12,201 nt of DNA, from contig JBLHOT010000104.1 in NCBI GenBank assembly GCA_047623945.1, positions 1-12,201 on the forward strand, in the 5' to 3' direction. The translations under genes and the position numbers were made by a program. The notes under the pieces are model-generated. The model saw only the letters and a program-made list of their open reading frames with translations. It did not search any database and was not told the DNA's origin. The DNA is from Arcticibacterium sp047623945. GTDB taxonomy: Bacteria > Bacteroidota > Bacteroidia > Cytophagales > Spirosomataceae. This document shows, in pieces, positions 1-7,480 of this stretch (its first letter is position 1; each line of letters begins with the position of its first letter).

Positions 1-36
1 AATTAGCATATTTATTGAACGAAAAATGTTCACTTT

Positions 37-52
37 TTCTTTCGCGAAAGAA
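37..52. repeat. 16-bp perfect palindrome
   Basis: The sequence TTCTTTCGCGAAAGAA reads the same on both strands. It lies about 250 bases beyond the end of nosY and upstream of a gene remnant. It could be a protein-binding site or the stem of a very tight hairpin. On the minus strand a short A-rich run follows it and no U-tract, so it does not look like a strong terminator of the nos operon. Its function is unknown. Confidence 0.4.
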
Positions 53-126
53 GATCGCAAATACTATCTGCTCGGGTAGGTTGTTCTATTAATTCCATAG
101 CCAAAAGACAGGAAATGTTTGCCTAA

Positions 127-279
127 TCATTCTCACTCCTTGCAACGGCCTCAAACTCTGAGGGCACCGTAAATGGTACCTCAACATATAAAGCCGGCAA
201 TTCAATTAGCTTAGAGAATGGATTTATCGTGGAGGCTGGGGAGGTTTTTCAAGCCGTAATACAAGATTGTACAGACTAA
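127..279 (+). pseudogene. C-terminal remnant of a secreted Bacteroidota surface protein
   Basis: An open stretch of 50 codons runs from just after an in-frame TAA (124-126) to the TAA at 277-279, with no usable start codon. It encodes the pattern YKAGNSISLENGF, then VEAGEVFQAVI, then a near-terminal Cys three residues before the end. This 'A-x-x-S-I-x-L-x-x-GF-x-x-x-x-G-x-x-F-x-A' pattern recurs at the ends of large secreted or adhesin-like Bacteroidota proteins and is usually followed by a terminal Cys. The rest of the gene is missing, and the bases upstream do not encode recognisable protein in any frame I read. I infer a leftover 3' end after deletion or rearrangement. The family assignment is by motif only. 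Confidence 0.5.
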
Positions 280-305
280 GTCTGCAACCTTAAAGTACAA
301 CCCAC

Positions 306-1088
306 CTAAAAATCCTTCTTCTTAGCCTTTCTTAGAATAAACCAACCTGGTATAATCACCCACAATGCCAAGATAAAAGTGGAGGCGAACATACCAAGAT
401 TGGTACCCAAAAACATTTTGAAGGTAGCTCCAGTATAACCGAATAAGGCAGATATATCTAGCTTTAGTAAAATGAGAATCCGAGAGAGGTCAATGGGATT
501 GAAAACGGTGCTTATTAAAGCAAATTTATCAATGGGGTATTCATCAAAAACCAATAAGGAAATCAGAAAAACACCATCATAAATCACAGACAGAAATAGC
601 CATAAGAGAATGGCATAACCGAAACCCTTTATTTTGTTTTCGTTTGACAAGGCCATTAGATAGGCCAGGGCAACAAAAATGAATGTCAGAAAAGCTCCAA
701 TGAGCAACAAAGAGCTGAAGTTCCAAATGGCGGCAGATTGCAGTACACCATATGCTAAGAATGGAATCCCTAGGCCCAAAACTAGGCTCAGTGTTAAAGA
801 GAGAGAGAGTCCAATGTATTGGCCTAAAAAGAGCGTAGAGCGTTTGATGGGCTGGGCAAGAAGGAGCTCGGTAAATTCTTTAGAGTCGTAATAGTGCATG
901 ACTCCAAAAACGGTTCCTACGAGTGGAGTCAAAACCACTATGATATTCATGAGCGTAATTACGGCCTTGGAGACGTCATTGTTCAAGAACAGCATCACAA
1001 AACCGAGAGCTAAATAGAACAAGAAATAGACGTAGCTCCATCGGCTACGCATTAAATCGAAGAAGATATATTTGAATATTTTAAACAT
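306..1088 (-). CDS. nosY: NosY, ABC transporter permease for nitrous oxide reductase maturation
   Basis: This 260-residue integral membrane protein has about six hydrophobic segments, near residues 18-35, 42-65, 90-114, 121-147, 155-180 and 232-252, and ends in a basic tail (RKAKKKDF). That matches NosY, the membrane part of the NosDFY complex, which with NosF and NosD supplies what is needed to build the CuZ cluster of NosZ in the periplasm. The segment between the second and third helices (HYYDSKEFTELLLAQP) is the typical ABC-2 type coupling region. The ATG overlaps the end of nosF by 8 nt, which implies translational coupling. It is the last gene of the operon, and no clear terminator follows it. 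The assignment rests on topology plus position directly after nosD and nosF. Confidence 0.93.
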   Translation of the reverse strand: MFKIFKYIFFDLMRSRWSYVYFLFYLALGFVMLFLNNDVSKAVITLMNIIVVLTPLVGTVFGVMHYYDSKEFTELLLAQPIKRSTLFLGQYIGLSLSLTLSLVLGLGIPFLAYGVLQSAAIWNFSSLLLIGAFLTFIFVALAYLMALSNENKIKGFGYAILLWLFLSVIYDGVFLISLLVFDEYPIDKFALISTVFNPIDLSRILILLKLDISALFGYTGATFKMFLGTNLGMFASTFILALWVIIPGWFILRKAKKKDF

Positions 1089-1788
1089 TTTTCGGTGTTA
1101 ATATTTTAGCTATGGCATGCTCCAGATTAGTTTGACCCGTTTGTTTCCTTAACTCATCAATAGTGCCTTGGAAATAAATTTTTCCGTCGAGTAGAAAAAC
1201 TATTTTATCTGCTACTTCCTCCACAAAACTGATGATATGAGAGGTGATTAATATGGTTTTACCGAGCTCTTTTTCCTTTTTGATGATAGCCTTTAATTGT
1301 ATCAAAGAATATGGGTCTAAACCAGAAGTTGGTTCATCCAGGATAATCAAATCACTGTCAAACATAAACGTCAAAAGGATATTTACCTTTTGTCTTGTCC
1401 CGCCAGATAGATGCCCGAGCTTTTTGTTTAAATAGGGTTGAAGGCTAAACTTCTCTACGAGAGGCTCATGAGATGACTTACGGCCTCTCAAATCACCTAT
1501 CATTTTGATTAACTCCTGCACCGTCAAGTTGCTAGGAAAGTTCGCTATTTGAGGAAGGTAATTGATGTTTTCGCGGTGTTTGTACTTACCGAGTATATCT
1601 TCTCCATCTATTTCAATGCTACCTTTATCGGGAATTACCATGCCCAACATACTTTTAATTAAAGTAGTTTTTCCGGATCCATTTGGGCCAAGTATAGCAA
1701 AAATACCACCTACATTAATTTCTAGGTCTAAGTTGTCTAAGACCTGTACTTGACCAAACTTTTTCTTTAACCCTTCTATCTTAATCAT
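1081..1788 (-). CDS. nosF: NosF, ABC transporter ATPase for nitrous oxide reductase maturation
   Basis: This 235-residue ABC ATPase carries a complete set of motifs: Walker A GPNGSGKTT at residues 34-42, Q-loop Gln80, signature LSGGTRQ at 127-133, Walker B LIILDEP at 147-153 and the H-loop His184 in ITSH. It should hydrolyse ATP on the cytoplasmic face and drive NosY, with periplasmic NosD as the third partner, during copper-site assembly in NosZ. Its length is normal for NosF. The start ATG overlaps the nosD stop codon by 4 nt (ATGA arrangement), and its 3' end overlaps nosY by 8 nt, so the three are tightly coupled. By sequence alone it could be any ABC-2 type ATPase. The flanking nosD and nosY make the call firm. 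Confidence 0.95.
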   Translation of the reverse strand: MIKIEGLKKKFGQVQVLDNLDLEINVGGIFAILGPNGSGKTTLIKSMLGMVIPDKGSIEIDGEDILGKYKHRENINYLPQIANFPSNLTVQELIKMIGDLRGRKSSHEPLVEKFSLQPYLNKKLGHLSGGTRQKVNILLTFMFDSDLIILDEPTSGLDPYSLIQLKAIIKKEKELGKTILITSHIISFVEEVADKIVFLLDGKIYFQGTIDELRKQTGQTNLEHAIAKILTPKNV

Positions 1789-3017
1789 ATGATTTTCTTC
1801 ATTACTGGGTTATTGTCCGTTAAGTTATCTGGAGTAAAAACGGGTGACACTTTCTCCGAGAAGTTCAATATTTCCATAAAAAGACTTCTTAATAATAGGA
1901 TAGTTTCTGGCGTACGATTTACGATATAAGAAAACAACTTCACGGGTCTAAAAGGAATATCTCCAATGCCATCTTTATTCAAATCATAACCTGTATAAGA
2001 ACTCCAATAGTTGCCGTCAAAACTATTATCGTTTAGTTTACTATTATAGGAGACGTCAAAAGAGTTATTCAAGAAATTATTGTTTTTGAAAATATTGGCA
2101 TAACAGGCTCCAGATATTTTAACAGCCCAGCCATTACCTGCGAACTGATTGTTTAGATAATTAATCCTGGTAGAGCCTTCTGCATTGATGCCAATGGTGT
2201 TTTCCTCAAAAGTATTATGTTCTATTTCTGCATCATAAATTTCTTTCAATAACAAACCATAAGAGGCAGAACCCCAATTTTCCTGAAAGGTATTGTGAGT
2301 CATTTTGATGTATTTTGAGAACATCACAGCCACCCCTGCTCCGTTTTTTGTGAATGTGTTATAATGGTATTCATCGTTATTGGAAAACATAAAATGGAGT
2401 CCATAACGCAAATTATCGTGACTATTATTATGTGTAACTTTACTATGAGTCACAAATTCCAAATATATGCCGTCTCGCAAATTGTGGAGTTCATTGTCAT
2501 AAATTTCTAAATTATTACAGTACCAGGCGTGAACACCATTTCCAGAAGCCGCTTCCTGAATGGCATTGCTAGAAATATGGTTTCCTTTGACAGTGCCTTT
2601 GTTCGATTTTTCTATTAGAACACCGAAAAAAACGTTTTCCAGTGTTGTGTTCAGTATCTGAAAATGATGGCTTTTTGAGATGTATATGGCAGCAAAATCT
2701 TTAGTGAAACTTTTACCAACATTGTTTACGGCTATGCCATCAATGATAACATAATCCGATTTGATAATTAGGCCATAACCTTTTAACTGAGCATTGATTT
2801 TAGGCTTGTTTTTCCCAATAAGAGTCAATGGTTTATCTATGACAATGTCGTGCTCTAGGTATTCGCCCTTTTGTATTTCCAGCGTATCATATGCATTTGC
2901 CAGGTCTATAGCTTGAGATATAGAGCGTGTGTTACATTCTGGGCACACCTTAATAGTCTTGGCCTGCAGGGAATGTACGATGACAATAAAGAAAAATGAG
3001 CTTAGAATTCGGAGCAT
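1785..3017 (-). CDS. nosD: NosD, periplasmic beta-helix copper-maturation protein
   Basis: This 410-residue exported protein starts with a Sec signal peptide (about residues 1-19, ending HSLQA). A long series of right-handed parallel beta-helix (NosD/CASH) repeats follows, rich in Asn and with recurring N-x-F and G-I/V ladder motifs. The C-terminal segment RTPETILLLRSLFMEIL and the near-terminal NPVMKKI are typical of NosD. It works in the periplasm with NosFY to mature the CuZ site of NosZ, probably by taking copper from NosL and handing it on. One feature worth noting is a CPEC pair (Cys25 and Cys28) immediately after the signal peptide. It lies 5 nt after the NosL-barrel gene and overlaps nosF by 4 nt. 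The length is normal, with no sign of damage. Confidence 0.95.
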   Translation of the reverse strand: MLRILSSFFFIVIVHSLQAKTIKVCPECNTRSISQAIDLANAYDTLEIQKGEYLEHDIVIDKPLTLIGKNKPKINAQLKGYGLIIKSDYVIIDGIAVNNVGKSFTKDFAAIYISKSHHFQILNTTLENVFFGVLIEKSNKGTVKGNHISSNAIQEAASGNGVHAWYCNNLEIYDNELHNLRDGIYLEFVTHSKVTHNNSHDNLRYGLHFMFSNNDEYHYNTFTKNGAGVAVMFSKYIKMTHNTFQENWGSASYGLLLKEIYDAEIEHNTFEENTIGINAEGSTRINYLNNQFAGNGWAVKISGACYANIFKNNNFLNNSFDVSYNSKLNDNSFDGNYWSSYTGYDLNKDGIGDIPFRPVKLFSYIVNRTPETILLLRSLFMEILNFSEKVSPVFTPDNLTDNNPVMKKII

Positions 3018-3022
3018 ATAAT

Positions 3023-4402
3023 TTAGAGAATAAGTTTAAGACCAGCATTTATGGTCATAGACTCATCCATAAAAATACCTGAATTGTTTTGATAAACCGG
3101 TGCACCCAACTCAGCTGAGAGAAGAATTCTATTATTAAATGCAAAAGCATTTACACCGAGAAACGAGCGAACTGATTGACGCTTATAATTACCCGTTTGG
3201 GCAGTCGGGGTCATCATAGGCATAAGTTCTGTATCCATTCCTGAAATTGCAGCATCCATTTGGCCGTTTAGTCTAAGTGAGGCACTTATTTTTTTGGAAA
3301 AAGCGAGTGAAGCCCAAGCATTTATTTCATGAACATTTCCAAATCTATAATCTTGGCTATTCTTACCAATTCTGATTGTATTTAGCTGCTGAACGCCCCA
3401 AGAACTTTTGTTATTATTTCCTTTTAGTGTGCCACCAATTTGGGCATCAAAAGTTCCCGATCCTAACTGCATCGCGTAGGGCATTTTTGCACTTTCACTC
3501 ATCGGTGTTTGGGCTCTGGTTTCGATAGAACCTAGAGGAATACTAAGACCAGTATTTAAATGGAAAGAGCTATTTGAGTTTGATAAAACGCCTATGAGGG
3601 CATTCAGTTTTAAATCTCCAAGTCCAGTCGAAGAAGTTTTGAAATCGCGAGACATGGGCATGCCATCCATCATCATCATATGAGTGATAGACATATTCTT
3701 AAAGACGATGTTTTGCATCGCCATGAGAGTCAATCTATCTGAAACGGCATACATACCCCCTATCATGTACATTTGCATGTTCATACTTTGTGGCACCATC
3801 ATGAAGGTTTTTAAAAGATCTTGGTTGGTAACTTTAGAAGAACCTTGCCTGTTTCCGTCCATTTCCATATTCATATAGCGGAAAGTAAGCATTTTGCCTC
3901 CTTTGGCGTGCATATGATCTCCCATTACTATAGCAGGTGCGTACAAGTCTGGTCTGTCTGCATGGTGATGTTGATGTTCATTTTCCTCTACACTTCCGAA
4001 ATTGGAGCCTTCAAAACGTTTCAGAAGCTCGGTCCAATTGATCCCTTCCCCTCCCTTTTTCTTCCGCATATCATTAGCGGCCTTCTCTGTTTTATAGGCA
4101 GAAATATTGGCCCCCATCGGACTTTTAATCGATTTACTCTTAAGATAGAAGGCTGTCTTTGCATCAACTTGTTCTTCCGTTTGGTAATCAGTGACTGTTA
4201 AATTTTTAGTACTTGGATTTAGCTTTAAGAAGTTGACCAAGCACTCCGTGGCATCAAAGGCGAGGGCTCTATCATTTAATGCCGCATTTGCAATAAAATG
4301 GGAATCATTGATATCCATTTTACACAAAGAACATGATTTACTATTCTGAGCAATAGCACCCACCGATAACAATAGAAGAGATAAGGTTTTTATAATATGC
4401 AT
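3023..4402 (-). CDS. NosL domain fused to a Met/His-rich outer-membrane beta-barrel
   Basis: This is one continuous 459-codon gene with two parts. After a signal peptide (about 1-19), residues 20-130 form a NosL-type copper chaperone domain with CSLCKM (Cys24, Cys27, Met29) and the conserved SPMG at 94-97. A linker with a His run (HQHHH, 143-147) leads into residues 150-459. That part resembles the Met-rich 'transporter' barrels of Gram-negative bacteria: it opens with VMGDHMHAKGG and continues in alternating beta-strand-like segments to the C-terminus. Residues 160-250 contain 22 methionines, including MMMM at 242-245. I infer that it binds or moves Cu(I) at or across the outer membrane for NosZ assembly. 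It follows the stand-alone nosL by 2 nt and precedes nosD by 5 nt. It lacks a lipobox, unlike the neighbouring NosL. No symbol is given because the protein is much larger than NosL. Confidence 0.85.
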   Translation of the reverse strand: MHIIKTLSLLLLSVGAIAQNSKSCSLCKMDINDSHFIANAALNDRALAFDATECLVNFLKLNPSTKNLTVTDYQTEEQVDAKTAFYLKSKSIKSPMGANISAYKTEKAANDMRKKKGGEGINWTELLKRFEGSNFGSVEENEHQHHHADRPDLYAPAIVMGDHMHAKGGKMLTFRYMNMEMDGNRQGSSKVTNQDLLKTFMMVPQSMNMQMYMIGGMYAVSDRLTLMAMQNIVFKNMSITHMMMMDGMPMSRDFKTSSTGLGDLKLNALIGVLSNSNSSFHLNTGLSIPLGSIETRAQTPMSESAKMPYAMQLGSGTFDAQIGGTLKGNNNKSSWGVQQLNTIRIGKNSQDYRFGNVHEINAWASLAFSKKISASLRLNGQMDAAISGMDTELMPMMTPTAQTGNYKRQSVRSFLGVNAFAFNNRILLSAELGAPVYQNNSGIFMDESMTINAGLKLIL

Positions 4403-4404
4403 GA

Positions 4405-4830
4405 TTAAAACTGATTTTGAATTTCTTCCCAGGTGTATAAATTCCCTCGCTCATCAGCTTGTAATTTGTCGGCACTTTCTTTTGAAGACAAAGCCGAGAG
4501 GTAAGCACCCATGGGGCTTGGAACATTCTCACTTATTAAGAAGATAGCTTTTGAGGCATCTATAAACGAATTGGGTTTATAATAGTCCATCACCAAATAC
4601 AGAGCTACTTTTTCAGTCTGATTATTCTCTTCATCTTGTAAAAGGCACTCTATAGAATCGTATTTAAAAACTTTACCCTTTTTGCTTACTATCTCAGAGG
4701 CATGCTGTTGGTCCACAATATTCATTTTGCAGAAATGACAAGCATCCTTGCCGTAGGTTATCTCTTGAGATTGAATGGAGCAAGACCATGAAACCAGAGA
4801 GATTAAGAGGAAAAGAGATATGTGCCTCAT
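4405..4830 (-). CDS. nosL: NosL, copper-chaperone lipoprotein
   Basis: This 141-residue lipoprotein has a signal ending in the lipobox SWSC (Cys17). The mature protein carries CHFCKM (Cys31, Cys34, Met36), the usual NosL Cu(I)-binding segment, a further conserved Cys62, and the NosL signature SPMGAYLSAL near 105-114. It ends in a typical YTWEEI segment. NosL is the outer-face copper donor for NosZ maturation and cooperates with NosD, NosF and NosY. The length is normal for NosL. Its ATG overlaps the stop of the upstream membrane-protein gene by one base (TAATG), and the second NosL-domain gene starts 2 nt after its stop, so two NosL copies are translated back to back. The residues seen make the call firm. 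Confidence 0.92.
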   Translation of the reverse strand: MRHISLFLLISLVSWSCSIQSQEITYGKDACHFCKMNIVDQQHASEIVSKKGKVFKYDSIECLLQDEENNQTEKVALYLVMDYYKPNSFIDASKAIFLISENVPSPMGAYLSALSSKESADKLQADERGNLYTWEEIQNQF

Positions 4831-5417
4831 TATTTTGTTGCTTCTTTTTTGCCAATAAAAAACGCAACAAAGGCCATAAACATACCTGTAAAAAGGAGAT
4901 AGGCTCCAGATCTAGGATATGAATGTGCTACAAAATTTAAAATGGTTTTTGTTCCGAGAAGTGGTGGTTGATAAGCCAGTGGCGTTCCATCTGGATTTTT
5001 AAATTTGATGGCCGCATTTTCTCTTAGCGTATGCCCATAATCATATTCCCACAAGTAGAAGTCATACATGCCGGCAGCACCCACTAGGCACATTAAAATG
5101 AACCAAACTAAGTACCATTTATAATTTAGTTTTAAGCCTATAAGTAAACCCAGAAGCATCATGCCAATAACTACGTAAGGGAATATCTTAAATTCTGGTA
5201 GCATATCAGGAATGTCTTTCATGCCTACATAATGGTTCATGATATTGATATTTTTAATATCGTTTGGGTTCATATCTACTATTTTATTGATATGAATATT
5301 CATCCCGATAGCATCTGGATATTGAGGGGCTTCTAGGGAAATGTTCCAAAGTGGAAGCACAAACAAGGCACCTAATAGGAGGACTCCTACCAACATTAGA
5401 ACTTTTGATTTTTTCAT
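4830..5417 (-). CDS. Four-helix membrane protein of the nos operon (NosB-like candidate)
   Basis: This 195-residue protein has hydrophobic segments near residues 6-24, 79-97, 100-118 and 171-189. That predicts four membrane helices and a loop at about 25-78 that is probably periplasmic. The loop holds NIMNHYVGM (58-66) and further Met and His residues (Met39, His42, Met49, Met72), plausible soft copper ligands. It lies directly downstream of nosZ and upstream of nosL. In clade II nos clusters a membrane protein of unknown function called NosB is commonly encoded just after nosZ, so this is a reasonable candidate, but I have not aligned it with known NosB and the name rests on position. It overlaps nosL by one base. 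A strong hairpin separates it from nosZ, so it may be expressed at a lower level than nosZ. Confidence 0.7.
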   Translation of the reverse strand: MKKSKVLMLVGVLLLGALFVLPLWNISLEAPQYPDAIGMNIHINKIVDMNPNDIKNINIMNHYVGMKDIPDMLPEFKIFPYVVIGMMLLGLLIGLKLNYKWYLVWFILMCLVGAAGMYDFYLWEYDYGHTLRENAAIKFKNPDGTPLAYQPPLLGTKTILNFVAHSYPRSGAYLLFTGMFMAFVAFFIGKKEATK

Positions 5418-5436
5418 TAATTTTTTTGAATTTTTG

Positions 5437-5470
5437 AAAAGGAGGGGAAGTTTGATATTCCCCTCCTTTT
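5437..5470 (-). terminator. Hairpin after nosZ: partial terminator or mRNA-stabilising stem
   Basis: A perfect inverted repeat with 13-bp arms (AAAAGGAGGGGAA at 5437-5449, its complement at 5458-5470) and an 8-nt loop begins 9 nt past the nosZ stop codon. The arms end in A4/T4, and on the minus strand the stem is followed by a mixed A/T-rich stretch with no long U run. It could therefore terminate only partly. The next gene starts 20 bases later with no obvious promoter, which fits attenuation of, or 3'-end protection before, the maturation genes. Confidence 0.75.
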
Positions 5471-5479
5471 GATTTTCAC

Positions 5480-7456
5480 TTATTCAATATCCTCGCCTAG
5501 AGACCAAGACAATGGTACAGTAGAACCTTTTGGAGATACTCTTATATAGCCTTGCATTTCTTGGTGAAGTGCAGAACAAAAGTCTGTGCAATAGAATGGC
5601 CACACACCGACTTGTTTTGGTTCCCAAACAGAAGATTTAGTTTGTCCTGGCATAACCAATAACTCAGAACTGTTTTGTCCAAGTATTGCAAATCCGTGAG
5701 GCACATCAAAATCTTGCTCTAGGTTCGTAAGGTGGAAATACACTTTATCTCCAACCTTAACACCTTCAATGTTATCTGGTGAAAAGTGGCTTCTAATAGT
5801 GGTCATATAAATATGAACTTCATTGCCTTTTCTAACTACTTTAGTTTCAGCGTCTGTTTTAGCAGCATAAGGATGCTTGTTATCCTCTAATTTATAGATT
5901 TTTTGAGAACGTTCCTTGATTAAATCAGCTCTCATTGCTGCAGCATAGTGAGGTTCTCCATGCGTTGGGAAATCTAAAAGTAATTCCATTTTATCACCTG
6001 ATATATCATACAATTGTGCTGAGTGCTCCATTTCTGGGCCAGTAGGCAAGTATCTATCTTTAGTGATTTTGTTCATTGCAAACATGTATTTACCTTGTGG
6101 TTTTCCAGAGTTTCCTCCAGGGATAGTTAAGTGACCAACTGAGTAATACGTAGGCTTTCTGTCCAGAACTTCCCATGTTCCCAATTTCCATTTTACAACT
6201 TCAGACGAGATAAAGAATGTAGTATATGCGTTTCCTTTGCCGTCAAATTCTGTGTGCAATGGTCCTAAGCCAGGCTGTTCTACAGAACCCGCTAATACAT
6301 CTTCAAAATTTAATATAGGGATGCCATAGGCTTCTCCATCAAATTTCTTGTTTTCAATCGCGGCTAGCATTTTTGTAAATGAATGCACTGTTAAGTTTGA
6401 CGAAAGTTTACCATTTCCAACAATATATTCTCCAGATGGGTCAACATCACAACCGTGTGGTGATTTTGGTGTTGGTAAGAAAAAGACGGCTCCAGGAACC
6501 TCTGAAGGATTAACTACACGTACTTCTTTTTTCATAGTAGAAGTTGCTGTATGTGTGTGTTCATCATATACGTTATGTGCGTAATTTGCGGGCATCATAG
6601 TGCCACCACCATTGTTAACATAGGCTTCAATTTTTTTCCAGTTTATAGCTGCAATAAAATCTTTGTCATTTTGAGAGGCGTTAACCTCTAATAAAGTACT
6701 TGCTTCTTCCGTGTTATAAGTGGTAAAGAAGAACCATCCGTGAGACTTCCCACGTCCTGGATGAGATAGGTCGTAGTTGAATCCTGGCATTAGTACTTGG
6801 AATTTTATATCCATATTGCCCGTTTCTGGAGCTACACTAATAAAAGATAAAGCACCTTGAAAGTTTCCTTTATACTCTTTAATTGGCATATCTCGCTGTG
6901 GAATAGGAACAGAGAAACGAGTACCAGCCACTACGTATTCCGTATTTTCTGTAACGAAAGAGGAAGAGTGATTTCCTGCACTATTAGGAACTTCAATGAT
7001 CTCAGTAGTCTCAAAAGTTTTTAGATCGATTTTCGCAATTCTTGGTGTATTGTTTTCATTTATAAAAATGAAACGACCGTCTATTTCCCCCGCAGTTTGC
7101 GAAATGTCGGGATGGTGAGAATCTCCCCAAGGAATAAACCCGTGAGAAGTATTCAGCATAGGCTTTGTCTCTTCAGAATAACCATATCCAGATGTTGCAA
7201 ATTGAGAGAATACTGGAATCTCTTTAAACATCCTTCCTGATGGTAAACCGTAAACAGTTAAGTTTCCGCTATAACCCCCAGAGATAAATGCGTAGAATTC
7301 ATCATGGTCTCCCGGTTTTACATAGACCTTTTCTGCGGCACCCTTTGATAGGGCTGAGCTTGAATTATCGCTTTTATTATTGCAGGCGGCTAAAAAGCCT
7401 ATTGCCAATAAAAGCATCAGTAATTTTTTAAAAATATTGTTCATGATATTATACAT
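5480..7456 (-). CDS. nosZ: Nitrous oxide reductase NosZ, clade II, lipoprotein-type signal
   Basis: This 658-residue enzyme reduces N2O to N2 in the periplasm. The N-terminal seven-bladed propeller keeps the seven histidines expected for the CuZ cluster: His114 and His115 (GDSHHPD), His163 (GNHSS), His334 (SPHGCD), His401 (PLHTEF), His442 (VGHLT) and His503 (EPHY). The C-terminal cupredoxin domain holds the CuA site: His587 (VPHGF) and CTDFCSALHQEM with Cys623, Cys627, His631 and Met634. The signal peptide has no twin arginine. It is Sec-type and ends in a lipobox LAAC (Cys25), so the enzyme is probably lipid-anchored. The absence of Tat export and the sequence style indicate clade II ('atypical') NosZ. 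A second in-frame ATG at codon 5 (7444) gives a more usual signal-peptide start (MNNIFKK). It follows the fasciclin gene by 24 nt. No key residue is missing, so the gene appears functional. Confidence 0.97.
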   Translation of the reverse strand: MYNIMNNIFKKLLMLLLAIGFLAACNNKSDNSSSALSKGAAEKVYVKPGDHDEFYAFISGGYSGNLTVYGLPSGRMFKEIPVFSQFATSGYGYSEETKPMLNTSHGFIPWGDSHHPDISQTAGEIDGRFIFINENNTPRIAKIDLKTFETTEIIEVPNSAGNHSSSFVTENTEYVVAGTRFSVPIPQRDMPIKEYKGNFQGALSFISVAPETGNMDIKFQVLMPGFNYDLSHPGRGKSHGWFFFTTYNTEEASTLLEVNASQNDKDFIAAINWKKIEAYVNNGGGTMMPANYAHNVYDEHTHTATSTMKKEVRVVNPSEVPGAVFFLPTPKSPHGCDVDPSGEYIVGNGKLSSNLTVHSFTKMLAAIENKKFDGEAYGIPILNFEDVLAGSVEQPGLGPLHTEFDGKGNAYTTFFISSEVVKWKLGTWEVLDRKPTYYSVGHLTIPGGNSGKPQGKYMFAMNKITKDRYLPTGPEMEHSAQLYDISGDKMELLLDFPTHGEPHYAAAMRADLIKERSQKIYKLEDNKHPYAAKTDAETKVVRKGNEVHIYMTTIRSHFSPDNIEGVKVGDKVYFHLTNLEQDFDVPHGFAILGQNSSELLVMPGQTKSSVWEPKQVGVWPFYCTDFCSALHQEMQGYIRVSPKGSTVPLSWSLGEDIE

Positions 7457-7480
7457 TCTTTTTTTGATTAAAAATTAAAT

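Noticed and set aside
270..286. Small inverted repeat CAGAC-TAA-GTCTG as a nos operon terminator
   Set aside because: The stem is only 5 bp with no T-run on either side, too weak to call.
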